The notes under the pieces are model-generated. The model saw only the letters and a list, made by a program, of their open reading frames with translations, did not search any database and was not told the origin of the DNA. A stretch of DNA of 34,265 nt from Bacteroidota bacterium. Its GTDB lineage: Bacteria; Bacteroidota; Bacteroidia; Sphingobacteriales; Sphingobacteriaceae. Shown here piece after piece: positions 8,056-14,966 of the stretch. Where the stretch lies: positions 1-34,265 of the forward strand of contig JABDCF010000035.1 in assembly GCA_013288235.1 (NCBI GenBank), in the 5' to 3' direction. Each line of letters starts with the position of its first letter. Position 1 is the stretch's first letter. The translations under genes and the position numbers were made by a program.

Positions 8056-8264
8056 TACCTGCCTAAAATTTCGCGGTGGCTGGTATAGGCGGTCATTTTG
8101 CCATTTTCTTTGTCATTCTCGGCCTTGTGTAGTAGTGCGAGTTCCCTGTCACTTATTTTTTCTATCTTATCTTGTGCCAGGTAGTCTATATCCATCGCTT
8201 CTAAAATGGTTTTTAGCGCAGTCCATTTTTTCTTGCTGTTTATATTTAATACTACTTGTGTCAT
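8055..8264 (-). CDS. Antitoxin of the ParE-type module
   Basis: The 69-residue protein has a short N-terminal beta-strand-like segment (TQVVLNINSKKKWTALKTIL) followed by charged helices ending HREILGR. This is the layout of small Bacteroidota antitoxins found just upstream of ParE/RelE toxins. It should bind and neutralise the toxin and repress the shared promoter. Stop and toxin start overlap as TAATG. A well-formed promoter (TTG-N20-TAAATTTG) lies 38-68 bases upstream. The identity rests on position and layout rather than on a strong motif. Confidence 0.7.
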   Translation of the reverse strand: MTQVVLNINSKKKWTALKTILEAMDIDYLAQDKIEKISDRELALLHKAENDKENGKMTAYTSHREILGR

Positions 8265-8301
8265 AGCGCTGATTAGATAGTTTCCGTTAAACTGATTAAA
8301 A

Positions 8302-8332
8302 CAAATTTAGCATAAATTGGCTTGACATGCAA
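8302..8332 (-). promoter_or_regulatory. Bacteroidota sigma-type promoter of the toxin-antitoxin operon
   Basis: On the minus strand, TTG (8332-8330), a 20-base spacer, then TAAATTTG (8309-8302). This matches the Bacteroidota consensus TTG-N19-21-TAnnTTTG at all defined positions. Transcription would begin near 8295, about 30 bases before the antitoxin ATG. It is the best promoter match found in the window. Confidence 0.7.
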
Positions 8333-8425
8333 GCTAATCATCTGGAAACATATACCTGCACATTTTTCAGGGGCGAACCGATACTGTTGGTGTTCCCTTT
8401 AGGTTGGGCCACGAAGTTGGAAGCA

Positions 8426-8683
8426 TTAAATTTTCTGAATAATTAATTCATTTGAACCGTCTTCCAGGCCACCATATTCATCCAGGTTAATATACTTGTT
8501 TAAGGGCACCGTTTCTTGAGCCAATGTTAACATTTGGACAGCAAGAGAAATTAAACCTTCTTTATTTGCTAATATTGCTATACTATTGCCGTTGTTGACT
8601 ACCGTGATTTCAAAACCATCCTCCCAATGGTATTGAAAACCCTTAGTCTTATCGTAATCAGGGATTTCTAATTTTATTTCCAT
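8426..8683 (-). CDS. Imm32-like immunity protein
   Basis: The product is 85 residues from the ATG at 8681-8683; an in-frame TTG at 8713 would add ten residues reading through half of a hairpin and is less likely. The body ends LNKYINLDEYGGLEDGSNELIIQK, which resembles the C-terminal signature of the Imm32 immunity family (HLDE...LE.GS.ELIIEK), preceded by a GFEITV...NKEGLISLA segment. Immunity proteins of this type protect against polymorphic or secreted toxins. No toxin gene is next to it, so it may be an orphan immunity gene. Family recognition is from memory of the motif. Confidence 0.6.
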   Translation of the reverse strand: MEIKLEIPDYDKTKGFQYHWEDGFEITVVNNGNSIAILANKEGLISLAVQMLTLAQETVPLNKYINLDEYGGLEDGSNELIIQKI

Positions 8684-8706
8684 ATTTTTATTTATCGCCA
8701 TCCGCC

Positions 8707-8731
8707 AGTTCAAGCGTCCTCCGCTTGAACT
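8707..8731. repeat. AGTTCAAGCG / CGCTTGAACT inverted repeat
   Basis: Perfect 10-bp arms (8707-8716 and 8722-8731) around a 5-base loop. The half-site GTTCAAGCG also occurs at 6803-6811 and, in reverse, at 7734-7742. It is therefore a locally repeated 9-mer, possibly from a palindromic repeat family. It lies between the NagB/AgaI gene terminator and the Imm32-like start. Confidence 0.6.
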
Positions 8732-8761
8732 TAAAAAGATTTAAGTATCCCACACTTAAAT
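8731..8761 (-). terminator. Intrinsic terminator after the PTS/deaminase operon
   Basis: On the minus strand ATTTAAGT-(7)-ACTTAAAT forms an 8-bp stem (8761-8739), followed by CTTTTTA. It lies 35 bases after the deaminase stop codon, in the right orientation to end the operon. Confidence 0.6.
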
Positions 8762-8795
8762 TATCATTCAAATATAAAGGTTAGCAACATCCCTC

Positions 8796-9554
8796 TCAAA
8801 AACAAAACCCCCTCTTCTCCGCATACTCCGCAATCCTTTCCCCTGCAGCGGCATCCAGCAATATCTCACAATTCGGATGCAGCTGCACTACCGATGCTGG
8901 TATATCCGTTGTTACCGGGCCGAGTATTGCTTGTTCAATAATACCGGCTTTGTGGGCGCCTTTGGCAATTAATATCAGTTTGCGCGTATGCATTATGTTT
9001 TTTATGCCGCGGGTAAGGCCGCCTAATATAGTTCCGGCGGGTACCTGTGTTTCGCGCCGTACGCGGGCCTCAAAATCTGGATCCATTGGGGACACCCATG
9101 TTTCGCTTTCAAACGGCGTGCCGGGCTGGTTGATGCCGATATGGCCGTTGCTGCCTATGCCAAGCATTTGCAGGTCGGGGCCGCCGCGTTCGGCAAGGCG
9201 TTTTTCAAAAAGCAGGCTTTCGGCCTCAAAATCATCCGACAGGGTAGGGGGCATAATAAAATTTTCTTCAGGTATGCCTAATGGCCCAGCTATTTGGTTC
9301 AATATCATGGTATAGCAACTGCCTGCGTATTCGCGGGGCAGGTTGGTGAGTTCGTCTACATTAAAAAGGGTAATACCCGAAACATCGAAAGGATATTTTG
9401 CATGGACCTCAGACACTATCCTGTGCATGCCCATGGTGGTTTGACCAGTTGAAAGGCCTATTACCGCCTTTGGCTTTTCCAGCATTTGTGCAATAATGCG
9501 CCAGGCGGCGGTTCTATCAAATTCTTCTTCGGTTTTTGTTATAGTGATCTTCAT
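8796..9554 (-). CDS. Amino-sugar-phosphate deaminase/isomerase (NagB/AgaI family)
   Basis: The 252-residue cytosolic protein belongs to the glucosamine-6-phosphate deaminase family, which converts GlcN6P (or GalN6P in AgaI) to a ketohexose phosphate and ammonia. The phosphate loop GLSTGQTT (33-40), catalytic-base region FNVDELTNLP (Asp67) and GIGSNGHIGINQPG (132-145) are visible. By alignment with E. coli NagB, Asp72 is kept (D67) and His143 is kept (H138). Asp141 is Asn136, which is usual in Bacillus-type members. Glu148, a catalytic residue, is Gln143. The gene closes the PTS operon, 10 bases after HPr, so it probably processes the sugar phosphate made by the transporter. Substrate (glucosamine or galactosamine) is open. 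Confidence 0.85.
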   Translation of the reverse strand: MKITITKTEEEFDRTAAWRIIAQMLEKPKAVIGLSTGQTTMGMHRIVSEVHAKYPFDVSGITLFNVDELTNLPREYAGSCYTMILNQIAGPLGIPEENFIMPPTLSDDFEAESLLFEKRLAERGGPDLQMLGIGSNGHIGINQPGTPFESETWVSPMDPDFEARVRRETQVPAGTILGGLTRGIKNIMHTRKLILIAKGAHKAGIIEQAILGPVTTDIPASVVQLHPNCEILLDAAAGERIAEYAEKRGFCF

Positions 9555-9564
9555 TTTTTGATGC

Positions 9565-9831
9565 TTATAGTTCTTTTAATTGCTCGGCAAAAAACAAGCC
9601 CAATGCTTCGGCGGCATTAATTTCGTCTTCACCCTCAATTATTATAGTGATGGTTTCGCCGCCCTTTATGGTCATCGAAAGCAGGTTGATCATGCTGTTG
9701 AGCCGGGTTATTTTTTCGCCTTTTTGGATGCTTATTACCGATATAAAGTTCTTTACCAACCTTATCAATGCAGTTGCCGGCCGTGCGTGCAGTCCTTGCG
9801 GGGATGTTATTGTATATTCTTTTGTTATCAT
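9565..9831 (-). CDS. ptsH: PTS phosphocarrier HPr
   Basis: 88 residues, the standard HPr length. The phosphorylated His15 sits in GLHARPA (13-19), and Ser46, the regulatory serine used by HPr kinase, is present in LNSMINLLSM. HPr takes phosphate from EI and passes it to EIIA. Its ATG overlaps the EI stop codon by four bases (ATGA), showing translational coupling. Presence of Ser46 allows, but does not prove, control by an HPr kinase encoded elsewhere. Confidence 0.95.
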   Translation of the reverse strand: MITKEYTITSPQGLHARPATALIRLVKNFISVISIQKGEKITRLNSMINLLSMTIKGGETITIIIEGEDEINAAEALGLFFAEQLKEL

Positions 9832-11534
9832 ACAAATTGTGCTTTTAAATAAGCCGTAATTTCATCGGAGCTGTCCATTGTCATTACCGCTCGGTAGACC
9901 TGTTTTGCATCGGCTTCGCTATGGTTAATAATAGTGTTTTTTATGGTTGGGATAGATGAGGCGCTCATCGAAAACTCTTCCAAACCCATTCCAAGCAATA
10001 GTAAGGCGGCCAACGGGTCACCTGCCATTTCGCCGCACATGCCCACGTGGATATGATGTTTGCGCCCCTGTTCAAGTATATTGTTTATTAACCGCAACAC
10101 GCCAGGATTAAACGGATCGTAAAGATGTGTTATTTTTTCGTTCATGCGGTCAACTGCCAGGGTATACTGGCAAAGGTCATTGGTGCCGATGCTGAAAAAA
10201 TCAACTTCTTTGGCCAGGATGTCGGCTGTTACCGCTGCCGATGGTATCTCTATCATGATACCTACCTTCATATTTGCTTTAAAAGGAATGTTTTCGGCTA
10301 ACAATTCTTCTTTTGCTTTTTCAAGGATGTTTTTCGCAGCCCTTACCTCCTGTATGTTGGAGATCATTGGAAACATGATGAGCAGGTCGCCGAATACGCC
10401 TGCTCTTAATATGGCCTTAAGCTGGGTAATAAATAAATCTGTTTGGTCAAGACAAATCCTTATAGCGCGATAGCCCAAAAACGGGTTAAGCTCGGCCGGG
10501 ATGTTGAAGTAGGGGAGTTGCTTATCACCGCCAATATCTATCGTCCGTACAATTACCGGTTTGCCTTTTGATTGCAGCGCTGCCTGTTTATAGAATTTAA
10601 ATTGCTCATCTTCTGTCGGGAATGAAGTCCTATCCATAAATAACAATTCTGTCCTGAAGAGGCCAATGCCTTCGCCGCCGTTTTCATGTACGTCATCCAT
10701 ATCGGCCGCGCCTGATATATTGGCTGATAGCATTACTTTTTTACCGTCGGTAGTGATGGCTGGTCTGTTTTTTAAAGCTTTTAGTTTTTCCGACTGCTGT
10801 TTTTGGATTTCACTTTTTAAACGGAATTCATTGATGGTTTCTTCAGCAGGATCGATATACAAAAGGCCGCTTGTCCCGTCCAAAATAATAACATCATCGT
10901 TTTGAATGGTTGATAGGCTATCGCCACAACCTACAACCGCAGGAATTCCCTTTGCCTTTGCTATAATTGCCGCATGGCTGGTTTTGCTGCCCGTCCTTGT
11001 TGCAAAACCGTTTACATGCTTAATATCCATCGTTATAGTGTCCGATGGGCTCAGGTCATCAGCTATAATAATGCTATCCGGTTTAAAACGTGCTGTATTT
11101 GTTTTTGTGTTATTCAGATGCTTAAGGATGCGGCTTCCGATGTCTTTTATATCGGCAGTGCGTGCGCGCATATACTCATCGTCCATGCTTTCAAATACCT
11201 CTACTACATTGGCAATTACTTCAATTACGGCATCATTAGCTGTTTTTCTTTCTGATTGAATTTTTTCAATTACATCCTCGGCTATTTGCGGGTCGCTGAT
11301 GAGTTCAATTTGTGTTTCAAGAATTTCAAAGTCTGTACCAGCTAATGACAATTTAATAACTTCCAATTCATTTACCGCAACTTCAATGGCGTTATTGAAA
11401 GCGGCAACGTTAGCAATTACTTCATTCTCACCCTTTAATAATATTCCAGAGACAGCAACTTCGGCCTTTTTAATCACAAAAGCTTTACCTATGGCTATGC
11501 CGGGCGAAACGCCTGTTCCGTTTATCTTTTCCAT
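9828..11534 (-). CDS. ptsI: PTS enzyme I (phosphoenolpyruvate-protein phosphotransferase)
   Basis: 568 residues from the ATG at 11532-11534, which gives the normal N-terminus MEKINGTGVSPGIAIG; a further ATG five codons upstream overlaps the preceding gene and is unlikely. The phospho-accepting His187 lies in SKTSHAAIIAKAKGIPAVVG. The PEP-binding barrel shows GIGLFRTELLFMDR, DIGGDKQLPYF and GMCGEMAGDP. EI starts the PTS by taking phosphate from PEP and giving it to HPr. It follows the EIIC-EIID gene with one base between stop and start (TAG-A-ATG) and precedes ptsH, so general and sugar-specific PTS parts share one operon. No gap or missing motif is seen. Confidence 0.95.
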   Translation of the reverse strand: MEKINGTGVSPGIAIGKAFVIKKAEVAVSGILLKGENEVIANVAAFNNAIEVAVNELEVIKLSLAGTDFEILETQIELISDPQIAEDVIEKIQSERKTANDAVIEVIANVVEVFESMDDEYMRARTADIKDIGSRILKHLNNTKTNTARFKPDSIIIADDLSPSDTITMDIKHVNGFATRTGSKTSHAAIIAKAKGIPAVVGCGDSLSTIQNDDVIILDGTSGLLYIDPAEETINEFRLKSEIQKQQSEKLKALKNRPAITTDGKKVMLSANISGAADMDDVHENGGEGIGLFRTELLFMDRTSFPTEDEQFKFYKQAALQSKGKPVIVRTIDIGGDKQLPYFNIPAELNPFLGYRAIRICLDQTDLFITQLKAILRAGVFGDLLIMFPMISNIQEVRAAKNILEKAKEELLAENIPFKANMKVGIMIEIPSAAVTADILAKEVDFFSIGTNDLCQYTLAVDRMNEKITHLYDPFNPGVLRLINNILEQGRKHHIHVGMCGEMAGDPLAALLLLGMGLEEFSMSASSIPTIKNTIINHSEADAKQVYRAVMTMDSSDEITAYLKAQFV

Positions 11535-11535
11535 T

Positions 11536-13120
11536 CTATGCAAACACATGTATCATACTGCCAATAAAACCAAGGGCGAGTAAGCCTAATAGTAAATAAG
11601 TGGTTTTAACATTCTTTTTCACAAAAAAATACACCAGGAAGGTTAAGCCCAGCGGTATAATAGAAGGAACGATCTGGTCTAACACACTTTGTAAAGTTAT
11701 TGCTGATTTAGCTGAGCCGAAAGCAATTGGCGTATTTATAGCAATAAGCGTTGCAGGCATAGCGCCAACTACCATCAGCCCCAAAATGGATGCGCCTTTT
11801 GTGAGCCTGTCCATCACATTGTTTTTAGCCAGGTTTTGCAGAAATTTTGTCCCTGCATTATAGCCGATAAAGGTTAAGTTATACCGCAGCAGCAGGTGCG
11901 GCACATTAAATATCAGTATAAAAAGTACCGGCCCCATCAAATTGCCCTTAATGGCCAGCGAGGTGCCGACACCGGCGGCGATAACTTTAAACGTACCCCA
12001 AAACAACGAATCAAACACCCCGGCAAGCGGCCCCATTAACCCAAGTTTAACCGAGTTGATAGACTCTTCATCAAAATCAGCATCCACACTGTTTTGCTCC
12101 TCCATTGCGGTAGTGATCCCCAAAATAAGCGTCGAGCCATAAGGACTGGTATTAAAAAATGTTAAATGTCTTTTCAGCGCAGCTGCCATTGTTGTTTTGG
12201 TAGTGTATAGCTTTTTTAAAATTGGGATAATGGCAAAGGCGAAGCCGGTATTTTGCCAGGTCTCAAAATTAAAATTGGCTTCCAATACGAGCGATCTTAA
12301 AAAGACATTCCTGATATCCTTTTTGCCTAATTTTAAAGCCGGTTTGGTTTCTGTGGCGGGCATTTCCTGTTCAAAGTCGTCATCATCATCTATAGTTTCT
12401 TTGGGTGTAACCTGTGTTACAATAAGCGCAATAATAACACCCAGGCCACCGATGGCTATAACGGGCAGTTTTAAATAAGCCGCCAGCATAAAGCCAAGGA
12501 AAAAATAAGGCGCTACCTTTTTGTTAAACATCAGGTTCATTAGCAATGCGAAGCCGAGCGCAGGCAGCATATTACCGGCGATTTGCAGGCCCGATTGCAC
12601 CCATTTTGGTATCATATCCAAAAAGCCTTTCATGGCTGTCGCGCCCAATTGTAAGGTCATGAAAATGACAAGGCCCATTAGCAAAGGCCTTAATAAACCC
12701 GAAAGGATATGCAACCGCTGAATGCTTTTATAATCGCCATCGGCAGCGTATTTTTCAAATTTTTTGTTAAGCATTGCCCGTAATACAAACAGTCCGCTGA
12801 TCACCATTTCGGCCAGTATGGAAACCGGCACAGCAATTGCCAGCGCAATGGCAGGCCCTTTGCCCGATATAATGGCGAAAGCCGTACCCAAAACACCGCC
12901 GGTTACCACATCGGGCGGAATAGCCGCGCCAACCTTTATGTTACCCATAAATATCAGTTCGAGCGTGGCGCCTATCATCACCCCCCTGGGTCAAATCGCC
13001 AAGCACAAGCCCTACCAATGGGCCTAATACCAGCGGACGGCTTAAAAGGGTAGTGCCCAAAAAATCTTCGGAGTGGCCGAAGAAAGCTATTAAGGCTATG
13101 AGGATGTAAGATAGTAGCAC
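11536..13120 (-). CDS. Fused mannose-family PTS permease EIIC-EIID, with a one-base frame break near the N-terminus
   Basis: The in-frame part (11536-12981, 481 residues) begins inside EIIC at MMIGATLELIFMGNIKVGAA and runs through PPDVVTGGVLGTAF. It continues through several helices to about residue 193, then an acidic linker (DDDDDF), then a complete EIID (LVLEANFNFETWQN..., HLTFFNTSPYGSTLILGI, NVPHLLLRYNLTF). EIIC and EIID are usually separate genes. The missing EIIC start is in another frame: a GTG at 13118-13120 opens VLLSYILIALIAFFGHSEDF, then LSRPLVLGPLVGLVLGDLTQG. That segment would join at a six-G run (12981-12986); removing one G gives GDLTQG-VMIGATLEL, as the family has. The reconstructed protein is about 527 residues, forming the sugar channel. 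The frame break may be real, variable or a base-calling error. Confidence 0.85.
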
Positions 13121-13169
13121 TTATGGTTTATATTTTAGATTGATACTTATGTTTATTACCCATTATAAG

Positions 13170-13356
13170 TTTTTCCCCTCTTTCCACCGCAGGTGAAGAG
13201 AGGGGCGACCAGCGAAGCGTAGTCGGGGTGAGTAAACTGTGCGCCATGCATTTACGTTAATGCATTAGCGTTAACACCGCTCGCATATTTACTCACCCGG
13301 TCGTTGCTTCGCTCGACCACCCTCTCTTCGGCGGGCCGAAAAGAGGGTGGAAAAAG
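13170..13356. repeat. Long imperfect inverted repeat element (about 70-bp arms)
   Basis: The left arm starts TTTTTCCCCTCTTTCC and runs through GAAGAGAGGGGCGACC, AGCGAAGCGTAG and GGGTGAGTAAA (13170-13236). The right arm (13286-13356) read backwards gives TTTTTCCACCCTCTTTTC, then GAAGAGAGGGTGGTCG, AGCGAAGC and GGGTGAGTAAA. The centre contains a TTAATGCATTA palindrome. This is the shape of a REP/BIME or MITE-like element able to form a cruciform or a long RNA hairpin. No transposase is nearby. Confidence 0.8.
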
Positions 13357-13390
13357 ATATTGAAAATTTCATCCTTCAAATTAATGCCCA

Positions 13391-13538
13391 TTGCCCTATC
13401 GGGGCAAAAGGTCGGTAGAACATATACATAAGCAAATTACCGTGCCTTTAGGTACGGAACTGTGCGAAGTTGCATACCTACGGCATGCTATTCTATTTTT
13501 TCTCTATTTTTCTACCGACCTGTTATCCTACGGGACAT
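13391..13538. repeat. Second palindromic repeat element with GGTCGGTAGAA termini
   Basis: Terminal 12-mers AGGTCGGTAGAA (13409-13420) and TTCTACCGACCT (13510-13521) are perfect inverted copies. Each is flanked by a small hairpin: TTGCCC...GGGCAA on the left and a related TCCTACGGGA motif on the right. Inside is a CCGTGCC-TTTA-GGTACGG hairpin. It is a compact non-coding element distinct from its neighbour; multiple genomic copies are likely but cannot be seen here. Confidence 0.7.
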
Positions 13539-13555
13539 TTTTTTATTTGATGAAC

Positions 13556-14026
13556 TCAAATCAACCCCTCCACCGTTTGCCTGCTATCTGTGGGCACCTG
13601 CCTTATTTCCAATTCTATCCTATTGCCCAACAATTCCTTTATAATGACTATATCATCATCATTAACTGCAATGGCCTTTGAAATTAGTTTTGCGCCTTCT
13701 TTCGTCCTTAAACCACCAAAATTTATCGATTTAATTTCAGCAACAGCCTCAGCCATCGCTAAAGCATCTTTGACGCTATTTATTAGCAGTAGCACCTTCA
13801 GGTTTTTGCTTTTCTCATCGTTTAAAAAAGTTGCAGCATCGGCTAACGATTTTATCAGCAGTTTTGTACCCGCGGGCTTCGCCAGGCCGATGGTCATTTT
13901 CATAAATTCATCTTTTGCCACTTTATCGTTGGCTATTAAAATACAGTCGGCGCCTAATGCTGGCAGCCATGTAAAGGCAACCTGGCCGTGCAATAACCTG
14001 TCGTCAATCCTGGTTAGTTTAATCAT
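13556..14026 (-). CDS. Mannose-family PTS EIIB
   Basis: 156 residues, normal for a stand-alone EIIB of the mannose/fructose/sorbose family. The N-terminus MIKLTRIDDRLLHGQVAFTW carries the phosphorylated His13 in the diagnostic DDRLLHGQV motif. The domain continues with a Rossmann-like alternation to about residue 150 (IKSINFGGLRTKEGAK is the usual central motif). It accepts phosphate from EIIA and gives it to the incoming sugar. Its start overlaps the EIIA stop by 8 bases. Downstream, the operon is interrupted by repeat elements before the permease gene. Confidence 0.92.
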   Translation of the reverse strand: MIKLTRIDDRLLHGQVAFTWLPALGADCILIANDKVAKDEFMKMTIGLAKPAGTKLLIKSLADAATFLNDEKSKNLKVLLLINSVKDALAMAEAVAEIKSINFGGLRTKEGAKLISKAIAVNDDDIVIIKELLGNRIELEIRQVPTDSRQTVEGLI

Positions 14027-14450
14027 TATCGTTTGCCTGCGTTGTTATTAATTTGTTTACGTAAACCATTTGTTGTTTCGCGTTTTCAATGGCCGAAGTA
14101 ATTACGCCCTCTATAGGATCGCTTGCGTCAGCCATTAATATTTCAATAACCAGCGGCAAATTAAACCCCGAAACTATGTGTACTTTTGGTCTTAAAGCAT
14201 GCTGCAACAGCATATTGGTTACGCTACCGCCCAATATATCAGCAAAAACAACAAGCTCATCATTATTGCCAACCCGCGCCATCACATCATTTATTTCGGC
14301 TTCTATGGACTTGTTTTCATCAACATAAGCCTGTATTAAAAACACATTGTCCATAGCGCCGATAATTATATCGAGGGACGATTTTATCCCTGCGGCGAAC
14401 GTTCCATGTGTTGCAATCAGGAATTTTCTTGTGCTATCGCTTTTCTCCAT
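14019..14450 (-). CDS. Mannose-family PTS EIIA
   Basis: 143 residues from the ATG at 14448-14450; an ATG six codons upstream is possible but adds residues before the family start. The phosphorylated His15 lies in FLIATHGTFAAGI, matching the EIIA-Man active site 'HG..A.G'. DILGGSVTNMLLQHAL and SGFNLPLVIEIL are the usual conserved segments. EIIA receives phosphate from HPr and hands it to EIIB. It is the first gene of the PTS operon. No TAnnTTTG box was found upstream, so the promoter is unassigned. Confidence 0.92.
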   Translation of the reverse strand: MEKSDSTRKFLIATHGTFAAGIKSSLDIIIGAMDNVFLIQAYVDENKSIEAEINDVMARVGNNDELVVFADILGGSVTNMLLQHALRPKVHIVSGFNLPLVIEILMADASDPIEGVITSAIENAKQQMVYVNKLITTQANDND

Positions 14451-14699
14451 CAGTATTAATAGTGGCATTAAAAAGGTAAATTGGTTTGTGGCCTCCTGGT
14501 TAAGCTGTGGGCGCCATACAGGGTTACAATATATGAATTTTTATGTTTTACAGCAGGCATTGCTTAAAATGACCGGAACAAGTAGTTTGGCCGCTGTAAC
14601 AGCAAATTCGTTAGTTATTAACCCCGTGTTGATAACTAACATCCCGAAGTAAAGGCTAATATTTATAATTTCAAAAAATTAAAATACCTGTGTACACTG

Positions 14700-14891
14700 A
14701 TGAGATCTTTGGAGGAGTTAAATAAAGAGGCAAGTGAGATCCATCTTCAGATCAGGAAATTGGTACTCAATAAAGATTGCTTCAAAGAGGGCCTCTCCGA
14801 AAAAATTGCTGTTGTTGCCACCATCACTACCTTGCGCGAACAACTGTTAAAAATCCAGCGGGAAATATGGGAACGAAGCCCTGATGTTTAG
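14700..14891 (+). CDS. Small hypothetical protein, helical
   Basis: 63 residues, rich in charged and leucine residues with heptad-like spacing (MRSLEELNKEASEIHLQIRK, then TLREQLLKIQREIWERSP), so probably one or two coiled helices. No signal peptide or membrane segment. I recognise no family. It faces the RND gene tail to tail across a repeat array. Being an ATG-started frame with protein-like composition in an otherwise open gap makes it plausible but unproven. Confidence 0.5.
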   Translation: MRSLEELNKEASEIHLQIRKLVLNKDCFKEGLSEKIAVVATITTLREQLLKIQREIWERSPDV

Positions 14892-14966
14892 TCCCAAGCC
14901 TTAAGTCAAAAACGAATACGAAATCCGACTTAAGACTTTTGGCTAAAGACTTTCGACTTGAGACTA
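14892..14966. repeat. Inverted heptamer array 1 (AAGTC family)
   Basis: On the minus strand from the second RND gene's stop codon the sequence reads TTAGTCT CAAGTCG AAAGTCT TTAGCCA AAAGTCT TAAGTCG, a degenerate 7-bp tandem repeat. A short inverted partner (CTTAAGTC, about 14899-14907) pairs with GACTTAAG. The array begins on the TAG stop itself. It sits between convergent genes and may serve as a bidirectional terminator stem. Confidence 0.75.

Larger units (their letters stand above)
13121..13555. other. Intergenic block of repeat elements inside the PTS operon
   Basis: About 435 bases separate EIIB from the EIIC-EIID gene, whereas all other PTS genes touch or overlap. The space is nearly filled by two palindromic elements (13170-13356 and 13391-13538, listed separately). 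No protein-coding gene is supported. The block looks like a later insertion into a compact operon. Confidence 0.7.

Noticed and set aside
8950..9315. 121-codon + strand frame antisense to the deaminase gene
   Set aside because: It is the mirror of a strongly supported gene, rich in Arg/Pro/Ser as expected for antisense frames. The same applies to the many antisense frames across ptsI, the permease, both RND genes and cysS.
13391..13681. Possible short protein across the second repeat element
   Set aside because: The frame is formed by the palindromic element and the antisense of EIIB; no motif supports it.
8796..14450. HPr kinase or PTS regulator gene in the operon
   Set aside because: HPr keeps Ser46, so I looked for hprK or a regulator; none is encoded in this window.
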